Of a stretch of 64,000 nt of DNA, positions 1 through 8,538 are shown piece after piece. This stretch comes from Desulfovibrio sp. Marseille-P6017 (lineage in GTDB: Bacteria > Bacillota_A > Clostridia > Peptostreptococcales > Peptostreptococcaceae). Position 1 is the first letter of the stretch, and the number at the start of each line of letters is the position of its first letter. The notes below the pieces were generated by a model. The model did no database searches. It was not told the origin of the DNA and saw only the letters and a program-made list of their open reading frames with translations. The position numbers and the translations under genes are program-made. The stretch spans positions 227,405 through 291,404 of the forward strand of contig UWOR01000003.1 in assembly GCA_900604495.1 (NCBI GenBank), given 5' to 3'.

Positions 1-2
1 AT

Positions 3-368
3 ATTATAAATACACCTACAGGAAGAAGATTAAATGAAATAACATTAGAAAGTGTCATTCAAGGTGAAATAAAGCCGGAAGATATAAGAATATCTAAAGA
101 AACATTAGAAATGCAGGCACAAATAGCGGAACAAATGAATAGACACGCGGTAGCAAGAAACTTTAGAAGAGCAGGTGAACTTATAAATGTTCCAGATACA
201 AGAGTGCTTGAAATGTATAATGCATTAAGACCATATAGATCTACGAAAGAAGAATTATTAGCTATAGCAGATGAACTTGAAAATGAATATGATGCTAAAG
301 TAAATGCAGAATTTGTAAGAGAAGCATCTCGAGTTTACGAAGAGAGAAAAAAATTAAGAGTAGAGTAA
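3..368 (+). CDS. Glycerol/diol dehydratase small subunit, 5' end cut by window edge
   Basis: This is the C-terminal part of the small (gamma) subunit of coenzyme B12-dependent glycerol/propanediol dehydratase (DhaE/PduE family), which converts glycerol to 3-hydroxypropionaldehyde. The frame is open from base 3, so the protein continues upstream of the window; the ATG at 111 is internal, because residues before it (PTGRRLNEITLESV, then PEDIRIS) are typical of the family. Other family landmarks are NFRRAGEL, LEMYNALRPYRST and EELLAIADELE. Full-length relatives have about 140-175 residues and 121 are visible here. The gene sits 18 bp before the reactivase large subunit, as expected in one operon. 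Glycerol rather than 1,2-propanediol as substrate is inferred from the nearby 1,3-propanediol dehydrogenase and the absence of microcompartment shell genes in view. Confidence 0.93.
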   Translation: MINTPTGRRLNEITLESVIQGEIKPEDIRISKETLEMQAQIAEQMNRHAVARNFRRAGELINVPDTRVLEMYNALRPYRSTKEELLAIADELENEYDAKVNAEFVREASRVYEERKKLRVE

Positions 369-386
369 TAAAAGGATGTAACTGAT

Positions 387-2204
387 ATGAAAATAATAGC
401 AGGTGTAGATATTGGAAATGCTACTACAGAAGTAGCACTTGCAAAAGTATATGATAATAAAACAGAGTTTATTTCAAGTGGTATAGCTCCAACAAGTGGT
501 ATAAAAGGTACTAAAGATAATATAGATGGAGTTATTGCATCCTTAAAAAGAGCACTTATAAGTGCTAATTTACAAATGAGTGATTTAGATTTAGTAAGAA
601 TAAATGAAGCAGCACCAGTTATAGGTGATGTTGCTATGGAGACTATAACGGAAACTATAATAACTGAATCAACTATGATAGGCCATAATCCATCTACACC
701 TGGTGGACAAGGTCTTGGAATTGGAAAAACAATAAATATAAAAGACTTAGATTTGCTAAATGGTGATGATTTAGAGGAAAGTTATATTCCTTTAATTTTA
801 AAAGAAATGAACTTTTTAGAAGCATCTCTTAGAATAAATCATGCAGTTGAAAATGGAATTAATATAACTGGTGCAATAGTTCAAAACGATGATGCTGTGT
901 TAATAAATAATAGACTTAATAAAAGTATACCTATAGTTGATGAGGTAACTTTATTGGATAAGGTCCCTTTAAATATGCTATGTGCAGTAGAAGTTTCAGC
1001 ACCTGGAAATGTTATAGATACACTTTCAAATCCTTATGGTATAGCAACTGTATTTAATTTAACTCCAGAAGAAACTAAGATTATAGTACCAATATCTAGA
1101 GCTTTAATAGGAAATAGATCAGCAGTAGTTATAAAAACTCCTAATGGTGATGTAAAAGAGAAAAAAATACCTGCTGGAAAAATGACTATAGAAGGCGAAA
1201 GAAGAAAAGAAGTTGTTGACGTAGAGCAAGGTGCAAATAAGATAATGAATGCCATAAACTTAAGCCTACCGATTACAGATATAAAGGGCGAATCGGGGAC
1301 TAATGTAGGTGGAATGATTGAAAGGGTAAGGCAAGTAATGAGTGGACTTACTAATCAAAAAATATCAGACATAAAAATTCAGGACTTATTAGCAGTTGAC
1401 ACTTTTACTCCACAAAAAGTAAAGGGTGGATTAGCAAAAGAATTTTCTATGGAAAATGCTGTTGGAATAGCTGTAATGGTCAAAGCAGATAAGCTTCAAA
1501 TGCAAATGATAGCGGAAGAATTAGAAAACATATTAGGTATAAAAGTAGAAGTTGGAGGAGTAGAAGCTGATGTTGCAATAAAAGGAGCATTAACAACTCC
1601 AGGAACCAGTGCTCCACTTGCAATACTTGATATGGGAGCAGGATCTACAGATGCGTCTATAATAAATAAGCAAGGTGAAGTTAAATCTATACACCTAGCT
1701 GGTGCAGGAAATATGGTGACTATGCTTATAAAATCTGAGCTTGGAATTGAAGATTTTTATCTTGCAGAAGATATAAAAAAATATTCTATTGCTAAGGTAG
1801 AATCATTGTTTAACATAAGATATGAAGATGGCACTGTAGAATTTTTTGAAAAGCCCCTAGACCCATCTATATTTGCAAAAGTTGTAATTATAAAAAATGG
1901 TGAATTAATACCTATAGATGGACAAAACTCAGTAGAAAAAATAAAGAGTGTAAGAAGACAAGCAAAAGAAAAAGTATTTGTTACTAACTGTTTAAGAGCC
2001 TTAAGTATAGTTTCCCCTACAGGTAACATAAGGGATATAGAGTTTGTTGTTTTAGTTGGTGGATCATCTTTAGATTTTGAAATTCCACAATTTATAACAG
2101 ATTCGCTATCTCATTATGGAATTGTTGCTGGTAAAGGGAACATAAGAGGTACAGAAGGACCTAGAAATGCAGTAGCAACAGGACTTATATTAGCTTCTAA
2201 ATAA
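387..2204 (+). CDS. Glycerol/diol dehydratase reactivase, large subunit
   Basis: Large, ATP-hydrolysing subunit of the chaperone-like reactivating factor (DhaF/DdrA/PduG family), which releases damaged cobalamin from inactivated dehydratase so that intact coenzyme B12 can enter. The 605-residue length is normal for the family. An ASKHA-type nucleotide-binding motif opens the protein (GVDIGNATTEVA, about residues 6-17) and a second phosphate-binding segment LDMGAGSTDAS is near residue 415; VLVGGSSLDFEIP and GTEGPRNAVATGL near the C-terminus are also characteristic. It lies directly behind the dehydratase small subunit and 10 bp ahead of the reactivase small subunit, so the three are probably cotranscribed. 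Confidence 0.95.
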   Translation: MKIIAGVDIGNATTEVALAKVYDNKTEFISSGIAPTSGIKGTKDNIDGVIASLKRALISANLQMSDLDLVRINEAAPVIGDVAMETITETIITESTMIGHNPSTPGGQGLGIGKTINIKDLDLLNGDDLEESYIPLILKEMNFLEASLRINHAVENGINITGAIVQNDDAVLINNRLNKSIPIVDEVTLLDKVPLNMLCAVEVSAPGNVIDTLSNPYGIATVFNLTPEETKIIVPISRALIGNRSAVVIKTPNGDVKEKKIPAGKMTIEGERRKEVVDVEQGANKIMNAINLSLPITDIKGESGTNVGGMIERVRQVMSGLTNQKISDIKIQDLLAVDTFTPQKVKGGLAKEFSMENAVGIAVMVKADKLQMQMIAEELENILGIKVEVGGVEADVAIKGALTTPGTSAPLAILDMGAGSTDASIINKQGEVKSIHLAGAGNMVTMLIKSELGIEDFYLAEDIKKYSIAKVESLFNIRYEDGTVEFFEKPLDPSIFAKVVIIKNGELIPIDGQNSVEKIKSVRRQAKEKVFVTNCLRALSIVSPTGNIRDIEFVVLVGGSSLDFEIPQFITDSLSHYGIVAGKGNIRGTEGPRNAVATGLILASK

Positions 2205-2214
2205 GGAGTTTACT

Positions 2215-2577
2215 ATGATTATAAAAAGTTATGATTTAGATACACCAAGTATTTATGTAATTCATTGTAACGATATAGGACTAGAAAATTTTAAGGAAAT
2301 TTTATGGGGAATAGAAGAAGAATGCATTCCATATAAAGTGGAAAATAGTGAAATTGAAATATCTGAATGTCTAAGTCATGAGGCATCTTTAAAGTCTAAA
2401 TTAGGAATAGGCATAGGAATAAGTAGTGAAAAAATAACTTTAACGACTAGTAAATTAGATGAGAATAGTCCATTAATAACTATAGATATTAATGATGATT
2501 ATGATGAGTTAAGATGTTTAGGTTCTAATGGTGCTAGATTGGTGAAGGGTATAGAACTAAAAAATTTAGGGGGATAA
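2215..2577 (+). CDS. Glycerol/diol dehydratase reactivase, small subunit
   Basis: Small subunit of the dehydratase reactivating factor (DhaG/DdrB/PduH family). It resembles the beta subunit of the dehydratase and swaps places with it during reactivation. The 120 residues match the family length, and the segments ECIPYKVE, SKLGIGIGIS and LGSNGARLVKGI fit it. An AAGGAG ribosome binding site lies just upstream of the ATG, overlapping the end of the large-subunit gene. The next gene starts 3 bp after its stop, so translation of this block is tightly coupled. Confidence 0.88.
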   Translation: MIIKSYDLDTPSIYVIHCNDIGLENFKEILWGIEEECIPYKVENSEIEISECLSHEASLKSKLGIGIGISSEKITLTTSKLDENSPLITIDINDDYDELRCLGSNGARLVKGIELKNLGG

Positions 2578-2580
2578 AAA

Positions 2581-3006
2581 ATGAAAAAACTAAATGAATT
2601 TAAAGAATTAAGTTTAGATGTAGTTAAAGTAATGGCTAAAGCTGCTGAAGAAAAAGCATTAGAAATAAATGTTCCTGTAGTAATTGCAGCCGTTGATAAA
2701 GGTGCAAATCTTATGCTAATGCATAGAATGGAAGATGCATTCGTGACAAGTATAGATATAGCAATAAACAAAGCATTTACATCAGCTTGTTTGAGGCAAG
2801 GTTCACATGAGATAACAGATGCTATTCAACCAGGAGCATCTTTATATGGACTTCAACTTACAAATAACGCAAGAATCGTTCCATTTGGTGGAGGTTTACC
2901 AGTAGTAGTAGATGGTGTAGTTGTTGGTGCGATAGGCGTAAGTGGAGGAACAGTAAATGAAGATATGTTAATAGCCCAAGCTGCTGTTGATGCTTTTTAT
3001 AAATAA
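2581..3006 (+). CDS. GlcG/HbpS-family protein of the dehydratase operon
   Basis: A 141-residue protein of the GlcG/HbpS (DUF336) family, the same fold as the C-terminal domain of PduO. Visible family features are the VIAAVDKGANLMLMHRMEDA segment, the KAFTSACLR helix and the glycine-rich PFGGGLPV and VGAIGVSGG loops. Members bind haem or cobalamin-like cofactors, and similar genes are common in dhaB/pdu operons. A role in cofactor handling for the B12 enzyme is inference. It has a GGGGG-type ribosome binding site and follows the reactivase small subunit by 3 bp. It carries no adenosyltransferase domain, so it is not a full PduO. Confidence 0.85.
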   Translation: MKKLNEFKELSLDVVKVMAKAAEEKALEINVPVVIAAVDKGANLMLMHRMEDAFVTSIDIAINKAFTSACLRQGSHEITDAIQPGASLYGLQLTNNARIVPFGGGLPVVVDGVVVGAIGVSGGTVNEDMLIAQAAVDAFYK

Positions 3007-3047
3007 AAAATATAAAACAATAATATAACAATTTGGAGGAGTATAAA

Positions 3048-4208
3048 ATGAGTAGAATGTATGATTATTTAGTACCTAGTGTAAACTTTATGGGGCCAGG
3101 ATGTTTAAAAGTTATTGGTGAAAGGGCTAAGATGTTAGGTGGAAAGAAGGTTTTAATAGTTACAGATAAATTCTTAAGAAACCAAGAAGGTGGAGCTGTT
3201 GAACAAACAATAAAATATTTAACAGAAGCAGGAATTGAAGTAGCTATATATGATGGAACAGAACCAAATCCAAAAGATACTAATGTAGCTGATGGTTTAA
3301 AAATATTCAAAGAAGAAAAATGCGATATGATAATTACAGTAGGTGGAGGTTCTCCGCATGATTGTGGTAAGGGGATAGGTATAGCTGCAACTCACAAAGG
3401 AGATTTATATGACTACGCAGGTATAGAAACTCTAACAAATGCATTACCACCAATAATAGCAGTAAACACGACAGCAGGAACTGCAAGTGAAGTAACTAGA
3501 CACTGTGTTATAACTAATACAAAAACAAAAGTTAAATATGTTATAGTTAGTTGGAGAAACTTACCATTAGTATCTTTTAATGACCCAGAGCTAATGGTTG
3601 GAAAACCGGCAGGACTTACTGCAGCTACAGGAATGGATGCATTAACTCATGCAGTAGAAGCTTACGTTTCTAAAGATGCAAACCCTGTAACAGATGCATC
3701 TGCAATACAATCTATAAAATTAATAGCTAACAATTTAAGACAAGCTGTTGCTATGGGAGATAATATAGAAGCTAGAACAAATATGGCATATGCTTCATTA
3801 TTAGCTGGTATGGCATTTAATAATGGTAACTTAGGTTATGTTCATGCTATGGCTCACCAATTAGGTGGATTATACGATATGCCACATGGTGTTGCGAATG
3901 CAATGTTATTACCTCATGTTTGTAAATACAATGTAATATCTAACCCACAAAAATTTGCTGATATAGCTGAGTTTATGGGCGAAAATATAGATGGATTATC
4001 AGTTCATGAGGCAGCAGAAAAGGCTATAGATGCAATGTTTAGATTATCTAATGATATAGGTATACCAACATCATTAAAAGAAATGGGTATAAAAGAAGAA
4101 GATTTTGAATATATGGCTGAAATGGCACTTAAGGATGGAAATGCTTTCAGTAATCCAAGAAAAGGTAATGAAGAAGATATAATAAATATCTTTAAAGCAG
4201 CATATTAA
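3048..4208 (+). CDS. dhaT: 1,3-propanediol dehydrogenase (iron-dependent alcohol dehydrogenase)
   Basis: NADH-dependent, iron-containing alcohol dehydrogenase that reduces 3-hydroxypropionaldehyde to 1,3-propanediol and thereby regenerates NAD+ during glycerol fermentation. The 386-residue length matches DhaT. The NAD-binding GGGSPHDCGK loop is present, and the four predicted metal ligands are Asp197, His201, His266 and His280, each three residues beyond the Klebsiella DhaT numbering (194, 198, 263, 277). The ATG at 3048 is chosen because GGAGGAG lies immediately before it; an upstream TTG at 3033 would fall inside that ribosome binding site. The dehydratase context argues for the DhaT role over a generic alcohol or butanol dehydrogenase. 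Confidence 0.93.
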   Translation: MSRMYDYLVPSVNFMGPGCLKVIGERAKMLGGKKVLIVTDKFLRNQEGGAVEQTIKYLTEAGIEVAIYDGTEPNPKDTNVADGLKIFKEEKCDMIITVGGGSPHDCGKGIGIAATHKGDLYDYAGIETLTNALPPIIAVNTTAGTASEVTRHCVITNTKTKVKYVIVSWRNLPLVSFNDPELMVGKPAGLTAATGMDALTHAVEAYVSKDANPVTDASAIQSIKLIANNLRQAVAMGDNIEARTNMAYASLLAGMAFNNGNLGYVHAMAHQLGGLYDMPHGVANAMLLPHVCKYNVISNPQKFADIAEFMGENIDGLSVHEAAEKAIDAMFRLSNDIGIPTSLKEMGIKEEDFEYMAEMALKDGNAFSNPRKGNEEDIINIFKAAY

Positions 4209-4280
4209 TATACTCATTAAGAAATGACAGGGGAATTTTATGTAAAATTACAAATATAAAGATTATAGAAGCAAAGTAAA

Positions 4281-4309
4281 AAATGAACTCCTATGGAGTT
4301 CATTTTTAT
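4281..4309 (+). terminator. Terminator of the glycerol operon
   Basis: A perfect 9-bp stem (ATGAACTCC/GGAGTTCAT) with a three-base loop is followed by a T-rich run, about 75 bp after dhaT. It separates the glycerol operon from the hydrogenase gene. Confidence 0.85.
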
Positions 4310-4447
4310 TTGGAAAAATTAAGTGAAGATAAAATACGTTTTTGTATTTCAAAAGTATAATTTATGACAATATGTTTGAAAAACTTTCATTTTGGTATGA
4401 CTATATTGTAAAAATTTTATAATATAATTTATAAGGAGTACTAAAAG

Positions 4448-5857
4448 ATGAAACATTTATTTACAGAAAAAGTTGTACCTATAGAGTCTGACAACAAAGC
4501 TATAAAAATAGACTACGATAAGTGTATAAAATGTGGTCTATGTAAGCGCGTATGTGAAAGAGAAATAGGTGTTGCCAATTTCTTTGATTTAGAGAAAACT
4601 AATGATATAGCAATATGTATAAACTGTGCACAATGTGCTCAAGCTTGTCCAGTTGGAGCTATAACTCAAGTTGAAGATATACATAGAGTTAAAGAGGCAG
4701 TAGAAGATAAAGATAAGATAGTAATATTTAACACAGCACCAGCAGTTCGTGTTGCATTAGGTGAAGAATTTAAGATGGAAGCTGGAAGTTATGTTGAAGA
4801 CAAGATGGTTCAAGCCCTTAGAGAACTAGGTGGAGACTATGTATTTGATGTTACATTTGGAGCTGACATGACTATTATGGAAGAAGCAAACGAGCTTGTA
4901 AAAAGAATAGTTGAAAAAAATGAAAATATACCACAATTCACAAGTTGCTGTCCAGGATGGGTTACATTTGTAGAAACTTTCTATCCTGAGTTATTAGACA
5001 ACTTATCTACTGCTAAGAGCCCAATTTCTATGCAGGGAGCAACTATAAAAACATATTTTGCTAAAAAAGCAAACATTAATCCAAGTAAAATTGTAAATGT
5101 TACAATTACGCCATGTACAGCTAAAAAGTTTGAAATAGATAGACCAGAGATGAATGACTCAGCTAAATTTAACAATATAGAAGGTCTAAGAGACAACGAT
5201 ATTATAATAACTACTAAAGAACTAGCTAAATGGATTAAAGAAGAAGGAATTGACTTTGAAAATCTAGAAGGATCTAAGTTTGATAGTATGTTAGGTTTAG
5301 GTAGTGGTGCTGGAGTTATATTTGGTAATAGTGGTGGTGTTACAGAAGCTGCTGTTAGAACTGCATATCATTCAATAACAGGTGAAGATCCTACTGGGGA
5401 ACTTTTAAGCTTTGAGCCAGTAAGGGGGCTAGATGGAGTAAAAGAAGCATCGATAACTATAAAGGATGTTAACTTAAAATTAGCTGTAGTACAAGGAACT
5501 GCTCATGCAAGAAAATTAATTGAAAAGATAAAAAATAAAGACGTTGATTATGATTTTGTTGAGGTAATGGCCTGTAAAGGTGGTTGTATAGGTGGCGGTG
5601 GTCAACCTAAAACTACAAAAGTGATAAATGATAAAATAAGACTTAGCCGTATAGATGGATTATACGAAAAAGATGAAGAGTTAAATATAAAGTGTAGTTA
5701 TCAAAATCCAGATATAATAGCAGTATACAATGAATTTTATCAAGAGCCATTATCACACCTAGCACATGAGCTTTTACATACATCATATGAATCAAAACAA
5801 CATATGCTAGGCCTTGATAATTATGAAGAGATACCTTCAACAGATGAAATTATATAA
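4448..5857 (+). CDS. hydA: [FeFe] hydrogenase, monomeric, two extra [4Fe-4S] clusters
   Basis: Catalytic iron-only hydrogenase that makes H2 from reduced ferredoxin. The N-terminus has a two-cluster ferredoxin domain (CIKCGLCKRVC near residue 28 and CINCAQCAQAC near residue 57). The three H-cluster motifs follow: TSCCPGW (Cys167/168), TPCTAKK and ACKGGCIGGGGQP. The C-terminal EPLSHLAHELLHTSY tail is the small-subunit-like domain. At 469 residues it lacks the [2Fe-2S] and histidine-ligated N-terminal domains of the larger clostridial CpI type, so it is a compact form. A strong AAGGAG site precedes the ATG. The three maturation genes follow directly, which is unusually compact. It could also couple to another cytoplasmic redox partner; ferredoxin is the default assumption. 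Confidence 0.96.
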   Translation: MKHLFTEKVVPIESDNKAIKIDYDKCIKCGLCKRVCEREIGVANFFDLEKTNDIAICINCAQCAQACPVGAITQVEDIHRVKEAVEDKDKIVIFNTAPAVRVALGEEFKMEAGSYVEDKMVQALRELGGDYVFDVTFGADMTIMEEANELVKRIVEKNENIPQFTSCCPGWVTFVETFYPELLDNLSTAKSPISMQGATIKTYFAKKANINPSKIVNVTITPCTAKKFEIDRPEMNDSAKFNNIEGLRDNDIIITTKELAKWIKEEGIDFENLEGSKFDSMLGLGSGAGVIFGNSGGVTEAAVRTAYHSITGEDPTGELLSFEPVRGLDGVKEASITIKDVNLKLAVVQGTAHARKLIEKIKNKDVDYDFVEVMACKGGCIGGGGQPKTTKVINDKIRLSRIDGLYEKDEELNIKCSYQNPDIIAVYNEFYQEPLSHLAHELLHTSYESKQHMLGLDNYEEIPSTDEII

Positions 5858-5884
5858 TTTGTAAAGGCTAAGATTTTTTAGTAG

Positions 5885-5925
5885 GCTGTCTTAAATACAT
5901 ATATTTTTAGGACAGCTTATTTATA
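5885..5925 (+). terminator. Terminator after the hydrogenase gene
   Basis: An 11-bp stem (GCTGTCTTAAA paired with TTTAGGACAGC, one G-T pair) is followed by TTATTTA. It suggests that the maturases are at least partly transcribed from a promoter in the 180 bp before hydE. Confidence 0.75.
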
Positions 5926-6045
5926 TTAAATTATAAAAAAAAAAAATATTAAAAATTTTATGAATTCTAAATATTATAAATTACAAAAAGTTATGAGATA
6001 TACACTTAAGTAAAGAAAATATTATTATTAAATAGAGGTGACAAA

Positions 6046-7092
6046 GTGGATATTAAAGCTATAATACAAAAGTTATATGATACTAATGATGCATCAAGAG
6101 AAGAATTACTGTATTTATTAGATAATATAGATGATGATAGTAAGAAATTTCTTATAGATAAAGCTTACAAAACAAGATATAAATATTTTAAAAATACAGT
6201 ATTTATTAGAGGTCTAATAGAAATTAGTAGCTATTGTAAAAAAGACTGTTTATACTGTGGGCTTAGAAGAAGTAATAAAAATGCTGAAAGATATAGATTA
6301 GATACTGAGGATATAATAGAGTGTGCAAAAAGAGGAGATAAGCTGGGATATAAGACTATAGTTTTACAAGGTGGAGAAGATGCTTTTTACACTGATGAAA
6401 AAATGATAGAAATTATAAAAGTTATTAAAAAAGAACTTCCAACTAGTGCACTAACTTTATCTATTGGGGAAAGAAGTTATGATTCTTATAAAAAGTTATA
6501 TGAAGCTGGAGCAGATAGATTTTTACTTAGACATGAAAGTGCAACTAAGAGCTTATATGAATCTATTCATAATAATGAATTATTTGAAGAAAGAAGAAGA
6601 TGTTTAAGAGATTTAAAGGAAATAGGATTCCAAGCAGGTGCAGGATTTATGGTAGGATTACCTAATCAAACTAATGAAGATTTAGTAAATGACTTAAGAT
6701 TTGTAAAAGAATTAGAGCCCGCTATGTGTGGTATAGGTCCATTTATTCCTCATAAAGATACACCTCTTAGAGATTGTAGTGCAGGTACTACAGAAAAGAC
6801 TGTAATATTACTTGCAATAACAAGATTATTACTACCAAAGGTGCTTTTACCTGCAACTACAGCACTTGCAAGTATTGATAGTAATGGAAGAAATGAAGGT
6901 TTAAGAGCTGGAGCAAATGTTATAATGCCAAATTTATCCCCAATGAGCGTTAGAAAAAAGTATTCTTTATATAATAACAAAGCATTTATATTAGATGAAG
7001 ATGCGGAGTATAGAAATAGTATAGAAGAAAAACTAAAGGAAGCGGGATTTGAACTTGTTGTTTCAAGAGGGGATAATCCAGATTTTGTATAG
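6046..7092 (+). CDS. hydE: [FeFe] hydrogenase maturase HydE (radical SAM)
   Basis: Radical SAM enzyme that builds the organometallic precursor of the H-cluster from the HydG product. The CX3CX2C cluster motif is seen in SSYCKKDCLYCGLRR near residue 62. The VLQGGEDAFY, LSIGERSYDSY, LRHESA and AGFMVGLP segments are typical of HydE. Its 348 residues match the family. Translation probably starts at the GTG at 6046, eight bases after an AGAGGTGA ribosome binding site; no better ATG lies nearby. PylB and BioB relatives are alternatives by fold, but hydG and hydF directly downstream settle the call. Confidence 0.95.
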   Translation: MDIKAIIQKLYDTNDASREELLYLLDNIDDDSKKFLIDKAYKTRYKYFKNTVFIRGLIEISSYCKKDCLYCGLRRSNKNAERYRLDTEDIIECAKRGDKLGYKTIVLQGGEDAFYTDEKMIEIIKVIKKELPTSALTLSIGERSYDSYKKLYEAGADRFLLRHESATKSLYESIHNNELFEERRRCLRDLKEIGFQAGAGFMVGLPNQTNEDLVNDLRFVKELEPAMCGIGPFIPHKDTPLRDCSAGTTEKTVILLAITRLLLPKVLLPATTALASIDSNGRNEGLRAGANVIMPNLSPMSVRKKYSLYNNKAFILDEDAEYRNSIEEKLKEAGFELVVSRGDNPDFV

Positions 7093-7143
7093 TTTTGTAG
7101 CTTTGATAAATGAAGTTAATTTTAATATAAAAGGAGAAGAGTA

Positions 7144-8520
7144 ATGTTCATAGATAATAATTTTATATACAAAATATTAGAAGAAACAAAAAGTCCAAGT
7201 AATAAAGAAATTAAAGAAGTTTTAGAAAAAGCTAAAAAAAGAAATGGATTATCATATAAAGATATAGCTATATTACTTCAAGCTGAAGATGAAAATGATT
7301 TAAAGGAAATATATAAATTAGCTGGAGAAATAAAAAGAGATATATATGGAAAAAGAATAGTGGTATTTGCGCCACTTTATGTGAGCGATTATTGCGTAAA
7401 TAACTGTGTATACTGTGGTTATAGAAGAGATAATAAGTTTACAAGAAGAAAGTTAACTATGGAAGAAGTTGCAGAAGAAGTTAGAATTCTAGAGCAAATG
7501 GGGCATAAAAGATTAGCATTAGAACTTGGTGAAGATCCAGTAAATACACCTATAGATTATGCTTTAGAATGTTTAGATACAATATATAAAACTCAAAATT
7601 CAAATGGAGAAATAAGAAGAGTTAATGTAAATATAGCGGCTACTACTATTGAAAACTATAAAAAACTGAATGAAAAAGGAATTGGTACATATATACTATT
7701 CCAAGAAACATATCATGAAGATTCTTATAATAAGATGCATCCCAAATCTCTAAAAGGAAATTATGAATATCATTTAACTGCCTTTGATAGAGCTATGGAA
7801 GCTGGAATAGATGATGTTGGAGCGGGTGTACTGTTTGGACTAGCTGATCCTAGATTTGAAGTATTAGGACTTATGATGCACAATGCTCACTTAGAAGAAA
7901 AGTATGGAGTAGGATTCCATACTATATCAGTGCCAAGACTACAACCTGCTAAGGGAGTTACACTTGAAAACTACCCATATTTATTGGATGATAAAATGTT
8001 TAAAAAAGTAGTAGCAATACTAAGAATTGCAGTTCCGTTTACAGGTCTTATACTTTCAACAAGAGAAACACCAGAGATGAGAAGAGAATTACTTAAGTAT
8101 GGAGTAAGTCAAATATCTGCAGGATCATCTACAGGTGTTGGTGGATATAAGCAAAGAGAAAATGGAGAAGAAGTAAAACAATTTAAAACTAACGATGAAA
8201 GAAGTCCAATAGAAATATTAAAGGAATTATTAGATGATGGATATATACCAAGTTACTGTACCGCATGTTATAGAAAAGGAAGGACTGGAGATAGATTTAT
8301 GTCTCTTGCGAAATCAGGGAATATAAAATATGTTTGTGAGCCTAATGCAATCATGACCCTTCTTGAGTTTACTTTAGACTATGGAGATAAAGAACTATAT
8401 GATAAAGCTCAAAAACTTATAGATACTGAGGTAGAAAATATACAAAGAGAAGATATTAAGAATTTGACTAAAGTAAGTTTAGAAAAAATGAAAAATGGTG
8501 AAAGAGACTTCTATTTATAG
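7144..8520 (+). CDS. hydG: [FeFe] hydrogenase maturase HydG (tyrosine lyase, radical SAM)
   Basis: Splits tyrosine and delivers the CO and CN ligands of the H-cluster as an Fe(CO)2(CN)-cysteine synthon. The N-terminal radical SAM motif is SDYCVNNCVYCGYRR near residue 80. The C-terminal auxiliary cluster motif CX2CX22C, starting CTACYRKGRTGDRFM and ending YVCEPNA, separates HydG from its relative ThiH. It is 458 residues, as expected. It sits 51 bp after hydE with an AAGGAGAAG site, and 18 bp before hydF. Confidence 0.96.
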   Translation: MFIDNNFIYKILEETKSPSNKEIKEVLEKAKKRNGLSYKDIAILLQAEDENDLKEIYKLAGEIKRDIYGKRIVVFAPLYVSDYCVNNCVYCGYRRDNKFTRRKLTMEEVAEEVRILEQMGHKRLALELGEDPVNTPIDYALECLDTIYKTQNSNGEIRRVNVNIAATTIENYKKLNEKGIGTYILFQETYHEDSYNKMHPKSLKGNYEYHLTAFDRAMEAGIDDVGAGVLFGLADPRFEVLGLMMHNAHLEEKYGVGFHTISVPRLQPAKGVTLENYPYLLDDKMFKKVVAILRIAVPFTGLILSTRETPEMRRELLKYGVSQISAGSSTGVGGYKQRENGEEVKQFKTNDERSPIEILKELLDDGYIPSYCTACYRKGRTGDRFMSLAKSGNIKYVCEPNAIMTLLEFTLDYGDKELYDKAQKLIDTEVENIQREDIKNLTKVSLEKMKNGERDFYL

Positions 8521-8538
8521 GAGTTATAGGAGGTAAGT

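Noticed and set aside
3033..3047. TTG start for the propanediol dehydrogenase
   Set aside because: It lies within the GGAGGAG ribosome binding site of the ATG at 3048.
1..4208. Propanediol-utilisation microcompartment
   Set aside because: No shell-protein gene is visible and the neighbour is DhaT, so a glycerol-type operon fits better. The upstream part of the operon is outside the window.
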